Below are positions 31,921-40,665 of a DNA stretch of 64,000 nucleotides, in pieces (the stretch's first letter is position 1; every line of letters begins with the position of its first letter). A model generated the notes under the pieces. It was not told where the DNA came from and did not search any database. It worked only from the letters and a program-made list of their open reading frames with translations. Source of the stretch: Candidatus Pantoea soli. Its GTDB lineage: Bacteria > Pseudomonadota > Gammaproteobacteria > Enterobacterales > Enterobacteriaceae. A program made the position numbers and the translations under genes. The stretch is taken from positions 434,001 through 498,000 of the forward strand of contig NZ_CP032702.1 in assembly GCF_007833795.1 (NCBI RefSeq), written 5' to 3'.

Positions 31921-34900
31921 CTACGCCAGCAGCTGCTGCAACAGCGGCCCGATCTGCGCAAACAGCGGTGGAGAAATGATCTCTGCATGCGTACACGCCA
32001 GCGGATAGACGGTCAGCTCCTCAACATAAGGTGCCCAGGCGCGGCGGGCGTCCAGACCAGGCTGCTGCGTCTGCGTGGCCAGAAACAGCGTGGCGCGTCC
32101 GGCAAACCGCGCGCTGCGTGCGGTGGCCAGCAGCCGCACTGCGCTGGCGTAGTTGGCTTCAATGCTGTCAAACATCGCCTGCATCTCTTCCCCCGCCTGA
32201 TGACGCTGCGCGGCAATAAACTGCTCGCGCTCGCGATTGACCTCGGCGAGTACTGCCGGATCGGGGACATTTTCTCCGCGCTTCTCGTCCCAGTTCTGCG
32301 TTTCCGGCGGCCAGGTGTCCAGCAGCCCGAGAAAGGCCACGTCTTCACCGGCTGCCGTCAGGCGGGCAGCAATGCCCTGCGCCAGCGTGCCGCCAAGCGA
32401 ATAGCCCAGGAAATAGTAAGGTCCGTGCGGTTGCACCTCTCGCAGCGTGCGCAGATGCGCCTCGCACACCTCATCCAGATGCTGACTCTGGTTCAGCGGG
32501 CCGGCGCGATCGGGCGACTGAATCCCCACCAGCGACCAGCGCGGATCCAGATAGCGTTGCAGAATGCTGAATTGCCAGGCAAATCCGGAGGCCGGATGGA
32601 AGCAAAAGAGCGTCGGCCCGCTGCCCTGGCGCAGCGGCAGCACCGCTTCAAATCCGGCCTGCTGATGCGGCTGGCTGTCATCAAGCAGTGCCGCCAGTTT
32701 TTCCACCGTGGAGGCCACCATAATCTGCCCGACCGACACCGGCTGCTGCAGTTCCCGGCGCAGCTGCGCGGCTAACCGCATCGCCAGCAGCGAGTGGCCG
32801 CCCAGCGCAAAAAAGTCATCCTGTGCCGTGAGCGTGTCGCAGCCCAGAAGATGGCAAAACGCGGCGGCCAGCCGGGTTTCCAGCCCCGGTCGCGGGGCAC
32901 GTCCGCAGCTGGCCGGCGTGGCCTGCGGCAGCGGCAGCGCTTTGCGATCCAGCTTCCCGTTGCTGCTGAGCGGGAAAGCCGCCAGCTGCACAATCGCGAC
33001 CGGCACCATGTGCGCCGGCAGCTGCTGCGCCAGCGCCGCACGCACCGCTTCGCTCTCTGCCGGCTGGCTGGCGATCACATAGCTTACCAGCTGGCGCGCA
33101 TCGCCCCCGCCGGTGGCCGCGCCCAGCACCACCGCATGGGTGACGGCCTGCCCGATTCCCGGCAGCGCGCAGAGCGCGTGATCGATCTCTTTCAGCTCAA
33201 TGCGCTGGCCGCGGATTTTAAGCTGATCGTCGCTGCGCCCCAGATACTCCACGGCACCGTTATCCAGCCAGCGAGCAATGTCACCGGTGAGATACATGCG
33301 TTCGCCGGGGACGAACGGGTCGGCGATAAAGCGGCTGGCGGTCAGATCAGGTCGGTGCAGATACCCGTGCGCCAGCTGAATACCGGTGAGGTAGAGATCG
33401 CCCGCCACGCCCGGCGGCACCGGCTGCATCTGCGCATCCAGAATGCGCAGGCCGGTATTCCAGACGGGAAAACCAATCGGCACGTCCGGTCCGGTCAACG
33501 CCGCCAGCGCCGCGCCAAAAGCCGGATAAGCACTGACATCCACTGCGGCTTCGGTCGGGCCATACAGATTATGCAGCGGCACCTGCGTCAGTTTTTCCCA
33601 CGCGCGCGCCAGATCGGCAGGTAACGCTTCGCCGCTGCAGAACACCTGCCGCAGGCTGCGGCAGCAGGCCAGCGCCTGCGGTGTGTCCAGCGCGGCGACA
33701 AAGGCAGCCAGCATAGACGGGACGAAATGGGTGACGGTGACGTTATAGCGGGCAAACAGCTGCTGCAGTGCATGGGGATCGCGGTGCGCATCCGGCGGAG
33801 CCATCACCAGCTGTGCGCCGCTCAGCAGCGGCCAGAAAAACTCCCACACGGAGACGTCAAAGCTGCTGGGCGTTTTCTGCAGCACCACGTCGTCAGCCTG
33901 CAGCGGATAGCGGTCCTGCATCCACAGCAGGCGATTAACGATGGCTTCATGCCCCACCAGCACGCCCTTCGGCCGGCCGGTGGAGCCGGAGGTATAAATC
34001 ACATAGGCGCCGTCCTGCGGCTCAGGTGCCGTGGCGGGCGCCGGGGCATCGTCACGGGTATATAGCCGGTCAAACAGGCGTTGTGACACCGGGGAAATGG
34101 CGGCGAAGCGTGCGCTCAGCGGCGTGCAGGTGATCAGCAGCGCCGCGGCGGCATCCTCCAGCATCAGCTGCAGCCGTTCATCCGGATAGCCAGTATCCAG
34201 CGGCAGATAGATCGCCCCCAGCGCCACAATCGCCTGCAGCGCCAGCGAGAGCTGCACCGATCGCGGCAGCGCCACGGCGACAATATCGCCGCGCTGCACA
34301 CCGGCGGTGCGGAGGTCGTCAGCCAGCGCAAACACCTGCTGCTGCATCTGGCGATAGCTGAGCTGATGCGCGGCGTCCGCCAGCGCCGGGGCCGCCGGGG
34401 TACGCGCCGCCTGGCGCGCCAGCAGCGAAGCCAGCGTCTCAGCCGGCAGCGGGTGCGCGGTCTGATTAACCGTAGCCAGCAGCTGCTGATCTTCCGGCGT
34501 CAGCAGACTGAGCTCACCCAGCGCCTGCCGGGGAGCCGCCGCCAGCTGCGCAAGCAGCAGCGCAAACCGGCTGGCGTGCTGCTGCAGCGTTGCCGGCTGA
34601 TAGCGCGCCGCATTGGCCAGCAGCTCCAGCGTCAGCTCACCCTGTTCGCCCAGGTAAAGGGCAATTTCCAGGTCGCGCACCGGCCCGGAGGCCAGCGCAT
34701 GGGTCGTGCCCGCAATACCGGCAAAATCCAGCTGGTAGTCAAACATCTTCAGATTGATCACCGGACTATAAAGCGGATCGCCATCGCCGGCGCGGCCCAG
34801 ATCGCGCTGCACCTGTTCCGCATCGTAGCGCTGGTGGCGCCGCACCGTTTTCACCTCTGCAGCCAGCTGAACGGCCAGATCCTGTAATGGCTGAGCGGGG

Positions 34901-35817
34901 TCGTAATGCACCGCCACCGGCAGCACATTGATCACCGGGCCGGTGGCGCTCAGCGCGACCGAACCGATACGGCGCATAAAGATAAAACCGGTCGTAAATG
35001 CTGTCTGACCGCTCAGGCGCGCCAGCCAGAGCGCCACCAGCGCCACGGCCAGATCGGCGGCGCTGAGCTGCGGATGCTGATGCGTCAGGGCGCAGAACGC
35101 AGCGCGATCGAGCGTCACGCTATGGCGCAGCAGATCCGCCGCGGGAGACGCACCGGCCAGCGGCAGTGGCGAAAGCGAAGCCGGTGGCGGCAGCGTCTGG
35201 CCTTTTTCGCGCCAGAACGCCGCGTCGCGTTGCCATGCGGCAGATGCCTGATAACGCTGATACTCCGCCACTACCTCACGAAACGGGATAAAAGGCGCTG
35301 GCGCGGCGGGCTGCTGCTGCACGGCCGCGCTGTAGAGGCTGGCAATGCGGCGTGTCAGCGCGGTAAAGCTGAAGCCATCAAGCACCAGATGGTGATAGCG
35401 CTGATACCAGAACCAGTGGCGATCGCCGAGGCGAAACAGCCGGTGATGCCATAACGGCGCACCGCTCAGCACGCGCAAATCGCTCTGCAGATCGTTGCGC
35501 ATCAGCGCCTGCGCCGCGGCGGCAGGACTGGCCTCATGGCGTAAATCCACCACGTCGGGCGCCGTGAAGTGCTGCGGCTGCGGCCACTGTCGTGGCTCGC
35601 CGTCGATTTCACCAAAAGCCATGTTCAGCGTGTCGGCTTCCTGCATGCCAGCCACAATAGCCTGCTGCAACAGCGGGATATCTATCGCGCCATGCAGTTC
35701 GGTAACGTGCGCCACGGCATAGGCGTTGTGCCACGGGGAGAGCTGGTCGGCCATCCAGATACCGGGCTGAGCCGCCACCAGCGGCAGAGTTTGCTGATCA
35801 ATCGGGGTGTCGTTCAT
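31921..35817 (-). CDS. entF: Enterobactin synthase NRPS component EntF
   Basis: Single-module non-ribosomal peptide synthetase that activates L-serine, joins it to dihydroxybenzoate from EntB, and trimerises and cyclises the product. Domains in order: condensation (about 10-430, HHLVLDG with H143 as catalytic His), adenylation (about 450-965, YTSGSTGRPKG near 608), carrier (about 975-1045, S1009 in GGHSLLAM) and thioesterase (about 1065-1298, S1140 in GYSLGGT). The length is 1298 aa against 1293 in E. coli, and long stretches are the same as I recall them, including NLYGPTEAAVDVS. The start overlaps the fes 3' end by 20 bases; E. coli has the MbtH-like gene ybdZ between them. Confidence 0.97.
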   Translation of the reverse strand: MNDTPIDQQTLPLVAAQPGIWMADQLSPWHNAYAVAHVTELHGAIDIPLLQQAIVAGMQEADTLNMAFGEIDGEPRQWPQPQHFTAPDVVDLRHEASPAAAAQALMRNDLQSDLRVLSGAPLWHHRLFRLGDRHWFWYQRYHHLVLDGFSFTALTRRIASLYSAAVQQQPAAPAPFIPFREVVAEYQRYQASAAWQRDAAFWREKGQTLPPPASLSPLPLAGASPAADLLRHSVTLDRAAFCALTHQHPQLSAADLAVALVALWLARLSGQTAFTTGFIFMRRIGSVALSATGPVINVLPVAVHYDPAQPLQDLAVQLAAEVKTVRRHQRYDAEQVQRDLGRAGDGDPLYSPVINLKMFDYQLDFAGIAGTTHALASGPVRDLEIALYLGEQGELTLELLANAARYQPATLQQHASRFALLLAQLAAAPRQALGELSLLTPEDQQLLATVNQTAHPLPAETLASLLARQAARTPAAPALADAAHQLSYRQMQQQVFALADDLRTAGVQRGDIVAVALPRSVQLSLALQAIVALGAIYLPLDTGYPDERLQLMLEDAAAALLITCTPLSARFAAISPVSQRLFDRLYTRDDAPAPATAPEPQDGAYVIYTSGSTGRPKGVLVGHEAIVNRLLWMQDRYPLQADDVVLQKTPSSFDVSVWEFFWPLLSGAQLVMAPPDAHRDPHALQQLFARYNVTVTHFVPSMLAAFVAALDTPQALACCRSLRQVFCSGEALPADLARAWEKLTQVPLHNLYGPTEAAVDVSAYPAFGAALAALTGPDVPIGFPVWNTGLRILDAQMQPVPPGVAGDLYLTGIQLAHGYLHRPDLTASRFIADPFVPGERMYLTGDIARWLDNGAVEYLGRSDDQLKIRGQRIELKEIDHALCALPGIGQAVTHAVVLGAATGGGDARQLVSYVIASQPAESEAVRAALAQQLPAHMVPVAIVQLAAFPLSSNGKLDRKALPLPQATPASCGRAPRPGLETRLAAAFCHLLGCDTLTAQDDFFALGGHSLLAMRLAAQLRRELQQPVSVGQIMVASTVEKLAALLDDSQPHQQAGFEAVLPLRQGSGPTLFCFHPASGFAWQFSILQRYLDPRWSLVGIQSPDRAGPLNQSQHLDEVCEAHLRTLREVQPHGPYYFLGYSLGGTLAQGIAARLTAAGEDVAFLGLLDTWPPETQNWDEKRGENVPDPAVLAEVNREREQFIAAQRHQAGEEMQAMFDSIEANYASAVRLLATARSARFAGRATLFLATQTQQPGLDARRAWAPYVEELTVYPLACTHAEIISPPLFAQIGPLLQQLLA

Positions 35818-37072
35818 CGGAGATTCCGCTGTCGTCAGGGATCACGCCGGGCGTGAGGGAGAAAGTCGGATTGCGCCACAAAGCTTGCAGACCGTTAAGC
35901 AGGCCACCGCGCCAGCACAGCGCGTCGTGTCCGCCTTCGGCCGTCTGGTAGTGCACCGGATAACCCGCTGCGGTCAGTTGTTGTTGTAATTGCTGATTGG
36001 CCTGCAGGATCAGGTGTTCGCGCCTGCCTGCTTCCAGCCAGAAACGCAGCGGCCGGGCGGGGGCGAGGCCGTTTTTCAGCGCCTGCAGCAGCCAGCCATG
36101 CGGACTGCCCCGATCCGGCCACCAGAACGAGCCGGAGAGGCTCAGGGCGTTGCCAAAGGTATGCGGGAAGTGCAGGGCCGCAAACACCGCTGCCAGCCCG
36201 CCAAAGCTCTGGCCGGCGATCACCGTGCTGTCAGCCTGCTGCCGCCACGGCATCACGCGGCTTATCTGCGGCAGCAGCTCCTGCTGCACGGCCTGCCAGA
36301 AACGTGTATTACAGGGCAGCTCGTGGCTGCGGCAGGCCGTATCGATACTATCGATAAACAGATAGACTGCGGGCGGCAGCGCCCCCGCGTCCGTCAGCTG
36401 CTGCAGCGGGCCGGCAACCGGCATTTGCTCTGCCCAGAACCGACCATCAAGCAGGATAGCCAGCGGACGCTGTTCAGGTGCGGCTTCACCGGTGGCATAG
36501 AGCCAGACGCGCCGGCGGTTGCCGAGCAGTGTGCTGTCCCACTGCAGCGATGTCAGGGGAATGAGCGGGGCGGTGCCATTATCTACCGCCTGCCACTCCG
36601 GCTGGCCGGGCGCCTGCGGCAGGTGCAGCGGCGAAACCGGCATGCCGCGCCCGCCGGACCAGCCGCGCAGCGGATTGAGCGGATCGGCCGTGGCGCTGAC
36701 AAAGCGCTGACGCCACCAGTCACGCAGCGCCTGCAGCGTGATCTCGCCGCTGAAATCGCTTGCCCGGGTATCCGGCATCAGGCAGTAGCTGCCGCGCCAG
36801 GTTGCGGGCAGGCAGGTTTGCCAGTACCACACATCACTGCGCGCTACGCGCAGCAGCGAGGGCGGCGGCTGGTGCTGATGGTGATCGGTCACGCCGGTGA
36901 TGTTGATCCACACGCGCTGCGTGGCGGACGTGGTTTCATCGCCCTGCGGATCGCGCCAGAAAAAGGTCACCCGGCAGGTGCCATCCTGTTGCGGCTCAAT
37001 ACGGGGGATCCCCAGAGCACGTTGTGCCTGCCACCAGGCTTCACTGCCGGTATTGTTATGTCGCCCGCTCAT
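35798..37072 (-). CDS. fes: Enterochelin esterase Fes
   Basis: Cytoplasmic esterase that hydrolyses ferric enterobactin so iron can be released. An N-terminal beta domain (about 1-155) is followed by an alpha/beta hydrolase with the nucleophile S289 in GQSFGG and H382 in GGHDALCWRGG. The length is 424 aa, longer at the C terminus than E. coli Fes as I recall it: after the conserved end comes a tail (NPTFSLTPGVIPDDS and on) that runs into entF. The ATG at 37072 is preceded by AGGA; a TTG one codon earlier is possible. Divergent from fepA over a Fur box. Confidence 0.93.
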   Translation of the reverse strand: MSGRHNNTGSEAWWQAQRALGIPRIEPQQDGTCRVTFFWRDPQGDETTSATQRVWINITGVTDHHQHQPPPSLLRVARSDVWYWQTCLPATWRGSYCLMPDTRASDFSGEITLQALRDWWRQRFVSATADPLNPLRGWSGGRGMPVSPLHLPQAPGQPEWQAVDNGTAPLIPLTSLQWDSTLLGNRRRVWLYATGEAAPEQRPLAILLDGRFWAEQMPVAGPLQQLTDAGALPPAVYLFIDSIDTACRSHELPCNTRFWQAVQQELLPQISRVMPWRQQADSTVIAGQSFGGLAAVFAALHFPHTFGNALSLSGSFWWPDRGSPHGWLLQALKNGLAPARPLRFWLEAGRREHLILQANQQLQQQLTAAGYPVHYQTAEGGHDALCWRGGLLNGLQALWRNPTFSLTPGVIPDDSGISDERHPD

Positions 37073-37126
37073 CAATCCTGCCAGTCATTGCCCATACGGC
37101 AACCTTGCGAAACATTAATTGTTAAT

Positions 37127-37145
37127 ACTATTGATAATTATTTGC
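37127..37145. promoter_or_regulatory. Fur-box-like site between fes and fepA
   Basis: ACTATTGATAATTATTTGC agrees with the Fur consensus at 13 of 19 positions, and the core TTGATAATTATTT is strongly AT-rich within GC-rich surroundings. It lies 55 bases before the fes start and about 187 bases before the fepA ATG, so a separate fepA promoter may lie closer. Confidence 0.65.
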
Positions 37146-37331
37146 ATTTGCAATAGTGTGGCAGCGCTCGCCCAGAGCGCGCACGTTTCGCCTGCCAGCC
37201 GGCACCCGCCGGGTTTGCGCTAAGGAAGGCACGGCCAGGTGTGAAGCGTTGCGGTATCAGAACAGGGACCTTCTTACCGGCTCGCCAGCAAAACGGCTGC
37301 AGCGTTTTCTGGTCATCCAGGATTGAAAACA

Positions 37332-39599
37332 ATGAAAAATAGTGTGCGTTTAACCTTCACCGGCTGGCTTGAACTGGGGCTCAGCGCCACGCTGCTCTCT
37401 GCCAGCGTCTGCGCCGCCGACAATGCCGATACCTCTCACCCGACCGCGCCCGAGGCGGCTGCCGTGAACGGCGGGACGCTGATGGTGACGGCGCAGCAGC
37501 AGACGCTGCAGGCGCCCGGCGTGTCGACCATTTCCGCTGACGAAATCAAAAAGCATCCGCCCGCGCGCGACCTGTCGGAAATCATCCGCACCATGCCAGG
37601 CGTCAACCTGACCGGCAACTCCACCAGCGGCCAGCGCGGCAATAACCGTCAGATCGACATTCGCGGCATGGGGCCGGAAAACACCCTGATTATGGTCGAT
37701 GGCATGCCGGTAACCAGCCGCAATTCAGTGCGTCTGGGCTGGCGCGGTGAGCGTGATACGCGCGGCGACACGAACTGGGTGCCGCCGGAGATGATCGATC
37801 ACATCGATATCATTCGTGGTCCCGCCGCGGTGCGCTACGGCAATGGCGCGGCGGGCGGGGTCGTCAATATCATCACGAAAAAGTCCGGCGATGCGCAGTG
37901 GCACGGTTCGTGGAACGCCTACTACAACGTGCCGGAACATAAAGCGGAAGGGGCGACCCGTCGCACCAGTTTCAGCCTTGAAGGGCCGCTGGGTGATGAG
38001 GTGAATTTCCGGCTGTACGGCGGTTTAGCGAAAACGCAGGCCGATGCCTACGATATCAACGCCGGCCATGCGGCGGCACGTACCGGCAGCTATGCCGGCA
38101 GTTATCCGGCCGGGCGGGAAGGTGCCGTTAATAAAGATATTAACGCGTTGCTGAGCTGGGCTTTTGCGCCGATGCAAACCCTGGAGCTACAGGGCGGATA
38201 CAGCCGGCAGGGGAATCTGTACGCTGGCGATACGCAGAATACCAACACCAGCGCGCTGGTAAAACGGCTGTACGGTGAGGAGACCAACCGGCTTTATCGC
38301 CAGACGCTGTCGCTGAAATGGAGCGGCGCATGGGATAACGGGATCAGCACCAACACTTACGCACGCTATGAGAAGACCCGTAACAGCCGTATCAATGAAG
38401 GGCTGGCGGGCGGCACGGAAGGCATCTTCTCTGACAGTGGCTTCAGCACCATTCAGCTGGACGACCTGCTGCTGCACAGTGAAGTGAGTCTGCCGTTTGA
38501 ATTCGGTGTGAACCAGACCGCCACGCTGGGCAGTGAATGGAATCAGCAGCGGATGAAAGATCCTTCTTCAACAACTCAGGCCGCCAGCAATGGCGCGGTG
38601 CCGGGCATCGCCAGTACCGGCCGCAGTCCCTATGCCCGGGCGGAAATCTTTTCGCTGTTTGCCGAAGACAATATGGAGCTGACCGACAGCACGATGCTGA
38701 CGCCGGGGCTGCGGTTTGATCATCACTCCATTGTCGGGGATAACTGGAGCCCGTCGCTGAATCTGTCGCAGGGGCTGGGCGATGATCTCACGCTGAAGAT
38801 GGGCATTGGCCGCGCGTATAAAGCCCCGAGCCTGTATCAGACCAACCCGAACTATCTGCTGTACAGCAACGGCCAGGGCTGCGCTGCCAGCACCGGTGCC
38901 TGTTACCTGCAGGGCAATAGCGATCTGAAAGCGGAAAACAGCATCAATAAAGAGGTGGGCCTGGAGTGGAAACACGCAGGCTATCAGGCCGGCCTGACCT
39001 GGTTCCGCAACGATTATCGCAACAAGATTGAAGCGGGTTACAGTCCGGTCAGCAAAGCGTCCAATGGCCGCACGGATATCTATAAATGGGAAAATGTGCC
39101 GAAAGCGGTGGTGGAAGGGCTGGAAGGCACCGTTAATCTGCCGCTTGCTGACAGCGTGATGTGGAACAACAACTTCACCTACATGCTGCAAAGCAAAAAT
39201 AAGGAGACGGGCGATCGGCTGTCAATTATTCCGGCCTATACGCTGAATACGGCGCTGAGCTGGCAGGCGACCCAGGATTTGTCGCTGCAAACCACCCTGA
39301 CGTGGTACGGCACGCAGACACCGAAAAAGTATGACTACAAAGGTCAGCCGGTGACCGGCAGCGCACGTGATAAAGTGGCGCCTTATTCTGTTCTTGGCCT
39401 GAGCGGCACCTACGCGATCAACCGCTACGCCAGCGTTACGCTGGGTATCGACAACCTGTTCGATAAGCGTCACTTCCGGGCGGGCAACGCGCAGACCACC
39501 GGCAACACCACCACTGGCGCGTATCTTTATGGAGCCGGAGCCAATACCTACAACGAATCCGGTCGCACCTGGTTTATGAGCCTGAACACGCATTTCTGA
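37332..39599 (+). CDS. fepA: TonB-dependent ferric enterobactin receptor FepA
   Basis: Outer membrane gated porin for ferric enterobactin. The N-terminal signal peptide runs to about residue 28, the TonB box TLMVTA is at 49-54, the plug domain at about 60-200 (PGVNLTGNSTSGQRGNNRQIDIRG split over the plug core) and a 22-strand barrel follows to the C-terminal Phe. Extracellular-loop segments such as QTNPNYLLYSNGQGC are close to E. coli FepA. The length is 755 aa. The open frame starts with TTG at 37323; the ATG at 37332 has AGGA nine bases before it. It converges on pmrB with only 4 bases between the stops and no visible terminator. Confidence 0.96.
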   Translation: MKNSVRLTFTGWLELGLSATLLSASVCAADNADTSHPTAPEAAAVNGGTLMVTAQQQTLQAPGVSTISADEIKKHPPARDLSEIIRTMPGVNLTGNSTSGQRGNNRQIDIRGMGPENTLIMVDGMPVTSRNSVRLGWRGERDTRGDTNWVPPEMIDHIDIIRGPAAVRYGNGAAGGVVNIITKKSGDAQWHGSWNAYYNVPEHKAEGATRRTSFSLEGPLGDEVNFRLYGGLAKTQADAYDINAGHAAARTGSYAGSYPAGREGAVNKDINALLSWAFAPMQTLELQGGYSRQGNLYAGDTQNTNTSALVKRLYGEETNRLYRQTLSLKWSGAWDNGISTNTYARYEKTRNSRINEGLAGGTEGIFSDSGFSTIQLDDLLLHSEVSLPFEFGVNQTATLGSEWNQQRMKDPSSTTQAASNGAVPGIASTGRSPYARAEIFSLFAEDNMELTDSTMLTPGLRFDHHSIVGDNWSPSLNLSQGLGDDLTLKMGIGRAYKAPSLYQTNPNYLLYSNGQGCAASTGACYLQGNSDLKAENSINKEVGLEWKHAGYQAGLTWFRNDYRNKIEAGYSPVSKASNGRTDIYKWENVPKAVVEGLEGTVNLPLADSVMWNNNFTYMLQSKNKETGDRLSIIPAYTLNTALSWQATQDLSLQTTLTWYGTQTPKKYDYKGQPVTGSARDKVAPYSVLGLSGTYAINRYASVTLGIDNLFDKRHFRAGNAQTTGNTTTGAYLYGAGANTYNESGRTWFMSLNTHF

Positions 39600-39603
39600 C
39601 GTT

Positions 39604-40665
39604 TCAGCCAATCAGATGATGCGGTAAAACGCAGCGGGCGATCAGTCCGCTGCGATCTTCGCGGTTTACCAGCGTCAGCGTACCGCGGTGCATCTGCACA
39701 ATACGCAGCACGATATTCAAACCCAGCCCGCTGCCGCCGTAGCGCTGATCGCGGCGGCGGAAAGCCTGGGTTAACTCCTCTGCCGCATCGGCATCAATCC
39801 CCGGCCCCTGATCCCACACTTCCACTGTTACCTGCTGTTTGTCCTGCAGCAGTTTCACCGTAACCTCGCTGCCTTCCGGGCTGTAGCGTGAGGCATTCTC
39901 CAGCAGGTTGCGCAGCATCAGACGCAGCAGTACGGCTTCGCCCTGTTGCGGCACGTCTTCGCCGGCAGGCCAGTGCAGCCTTTGCTGCCGCTGCGCGTAA
40001 AGCTCAGCCATCTCTGGTGCCAGCGGCTGCATGATGTCCTGCTGCCACTGTAATTGCTGATAGTGACCCCCGGCCAGCGCCTGCCCGGCACGCGACAGCA
40101 TCAGCAACTGCTCTACGGTGTGCATCAGCTGATCGATGCGCTCAATCAGCATGGCGCTTTGCGGCACCTGCTGCTGGTGCAGCAGCTCAAGGTGCAGACG
40201 CAGGCCAGCCAGCGGCGTGCGCAGCTCGTGAGCGGCATCGGCAGTGAACAGGCGCTCCTGCTGCAGCGTATGGTCAAGCCGGGAAAACAGCTGGTTGATC
40301 GAGGAGGTCACCGCCACGATCTCGTCCATTTCTGAATAGACCGGCAGCGGGGTGAGGTTATCGGCGGAACGGTGCGCCAGACTATCCTGCAGCGCGCGCA
40401 GCGGGCGGATAATCCAGTTAATTGCCCAGAACGACAGCAGCAGCGTCAGGCAGATCATCACCAGAGATGGCAGCAGCAGTGAGGCGATCGCTTCACGGAT
40501 TTCATCTTCCACGCGATCGTTGCGCGCCTGCGCAGAGAGGGTTTCATTCACCAGAAAACTGATCTGCTCGCGGCTCTCGTGCCACAGCCAGATGGCGCTC
40601 ATCACCTGGCAGGTGAGGAGGATCAGCGCCAGCATAATCAGTAACCGCTGACGCATGCTGTTCAT
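39604..40665 (-). CDS. basS: Sensor histidine kinase PmrB/BasS
   Basis: Membrane sensor kinase controlling LPS modification genes in response to ferric iron, low pH or polymyxin. Membrane segments lie at about residues 8-28 and 63-85, enclosing a short periplasmic sensor (about 30-62) with EIRE, an ExxE motif of the type implicated in Fe3+ sensing in Salmonella PmrB. HAMP follows, then the H box with H146 in DAAHELRTPLAG, N box LLRNLLENASRYSPEG and G boxes DQGPGI and GGSGLGL. The length is 353 aa. It overlaps pmrA by 4 bases. The assignment to PmrB rather than a related QseC-type sensor rests on the WLWHES and EIREA.ASL similarity. Confidence 0.88.
   Translation of the reverse strand: MNSMRQRLLIMLALILLTCQVMSAIWLWHESREQISFLVNETLSAQARNDRVEDEIREAIASLLLPSLVMICLTLLLSFWAINWIIRPLRALQDSLAHRSADNLTPLPVYSEMDEIVAVTSSINQLFSRLDHTLQQERLFTADAAHELRTPLAGLRLHLELLHQQQVPQSAMLIERIDQLMHTVEQLLMLSRAGQALAGGHYQQLQWQQDIMQPLAPEMAELYAQRQQRLHWPAGEDVPQQGEAVLLRLMLRNLLENASRYSPEGSEVTVKLLQDKQQVTVEVWDQGPGIDADAAEELTQAFRRRDQRYGGSGLGLNIVLRIVQMHRGTLTLVNREDRSGLIARCVLPHHLIG

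Noticed and set aside
35990..37156. 388-codon plus-strand frame opposite fes
   Set aside because: It is antisense to fes, which has clear catalytic motifs; the frame also crosses the Fur-box region.
21671..39599. Genomic island with integrase or attachment sites
   Set aside because: No integrase, tRNA-derived repeat or insertion sequence was found at either end, so a mobile island cannot be claimed from sequence alone.
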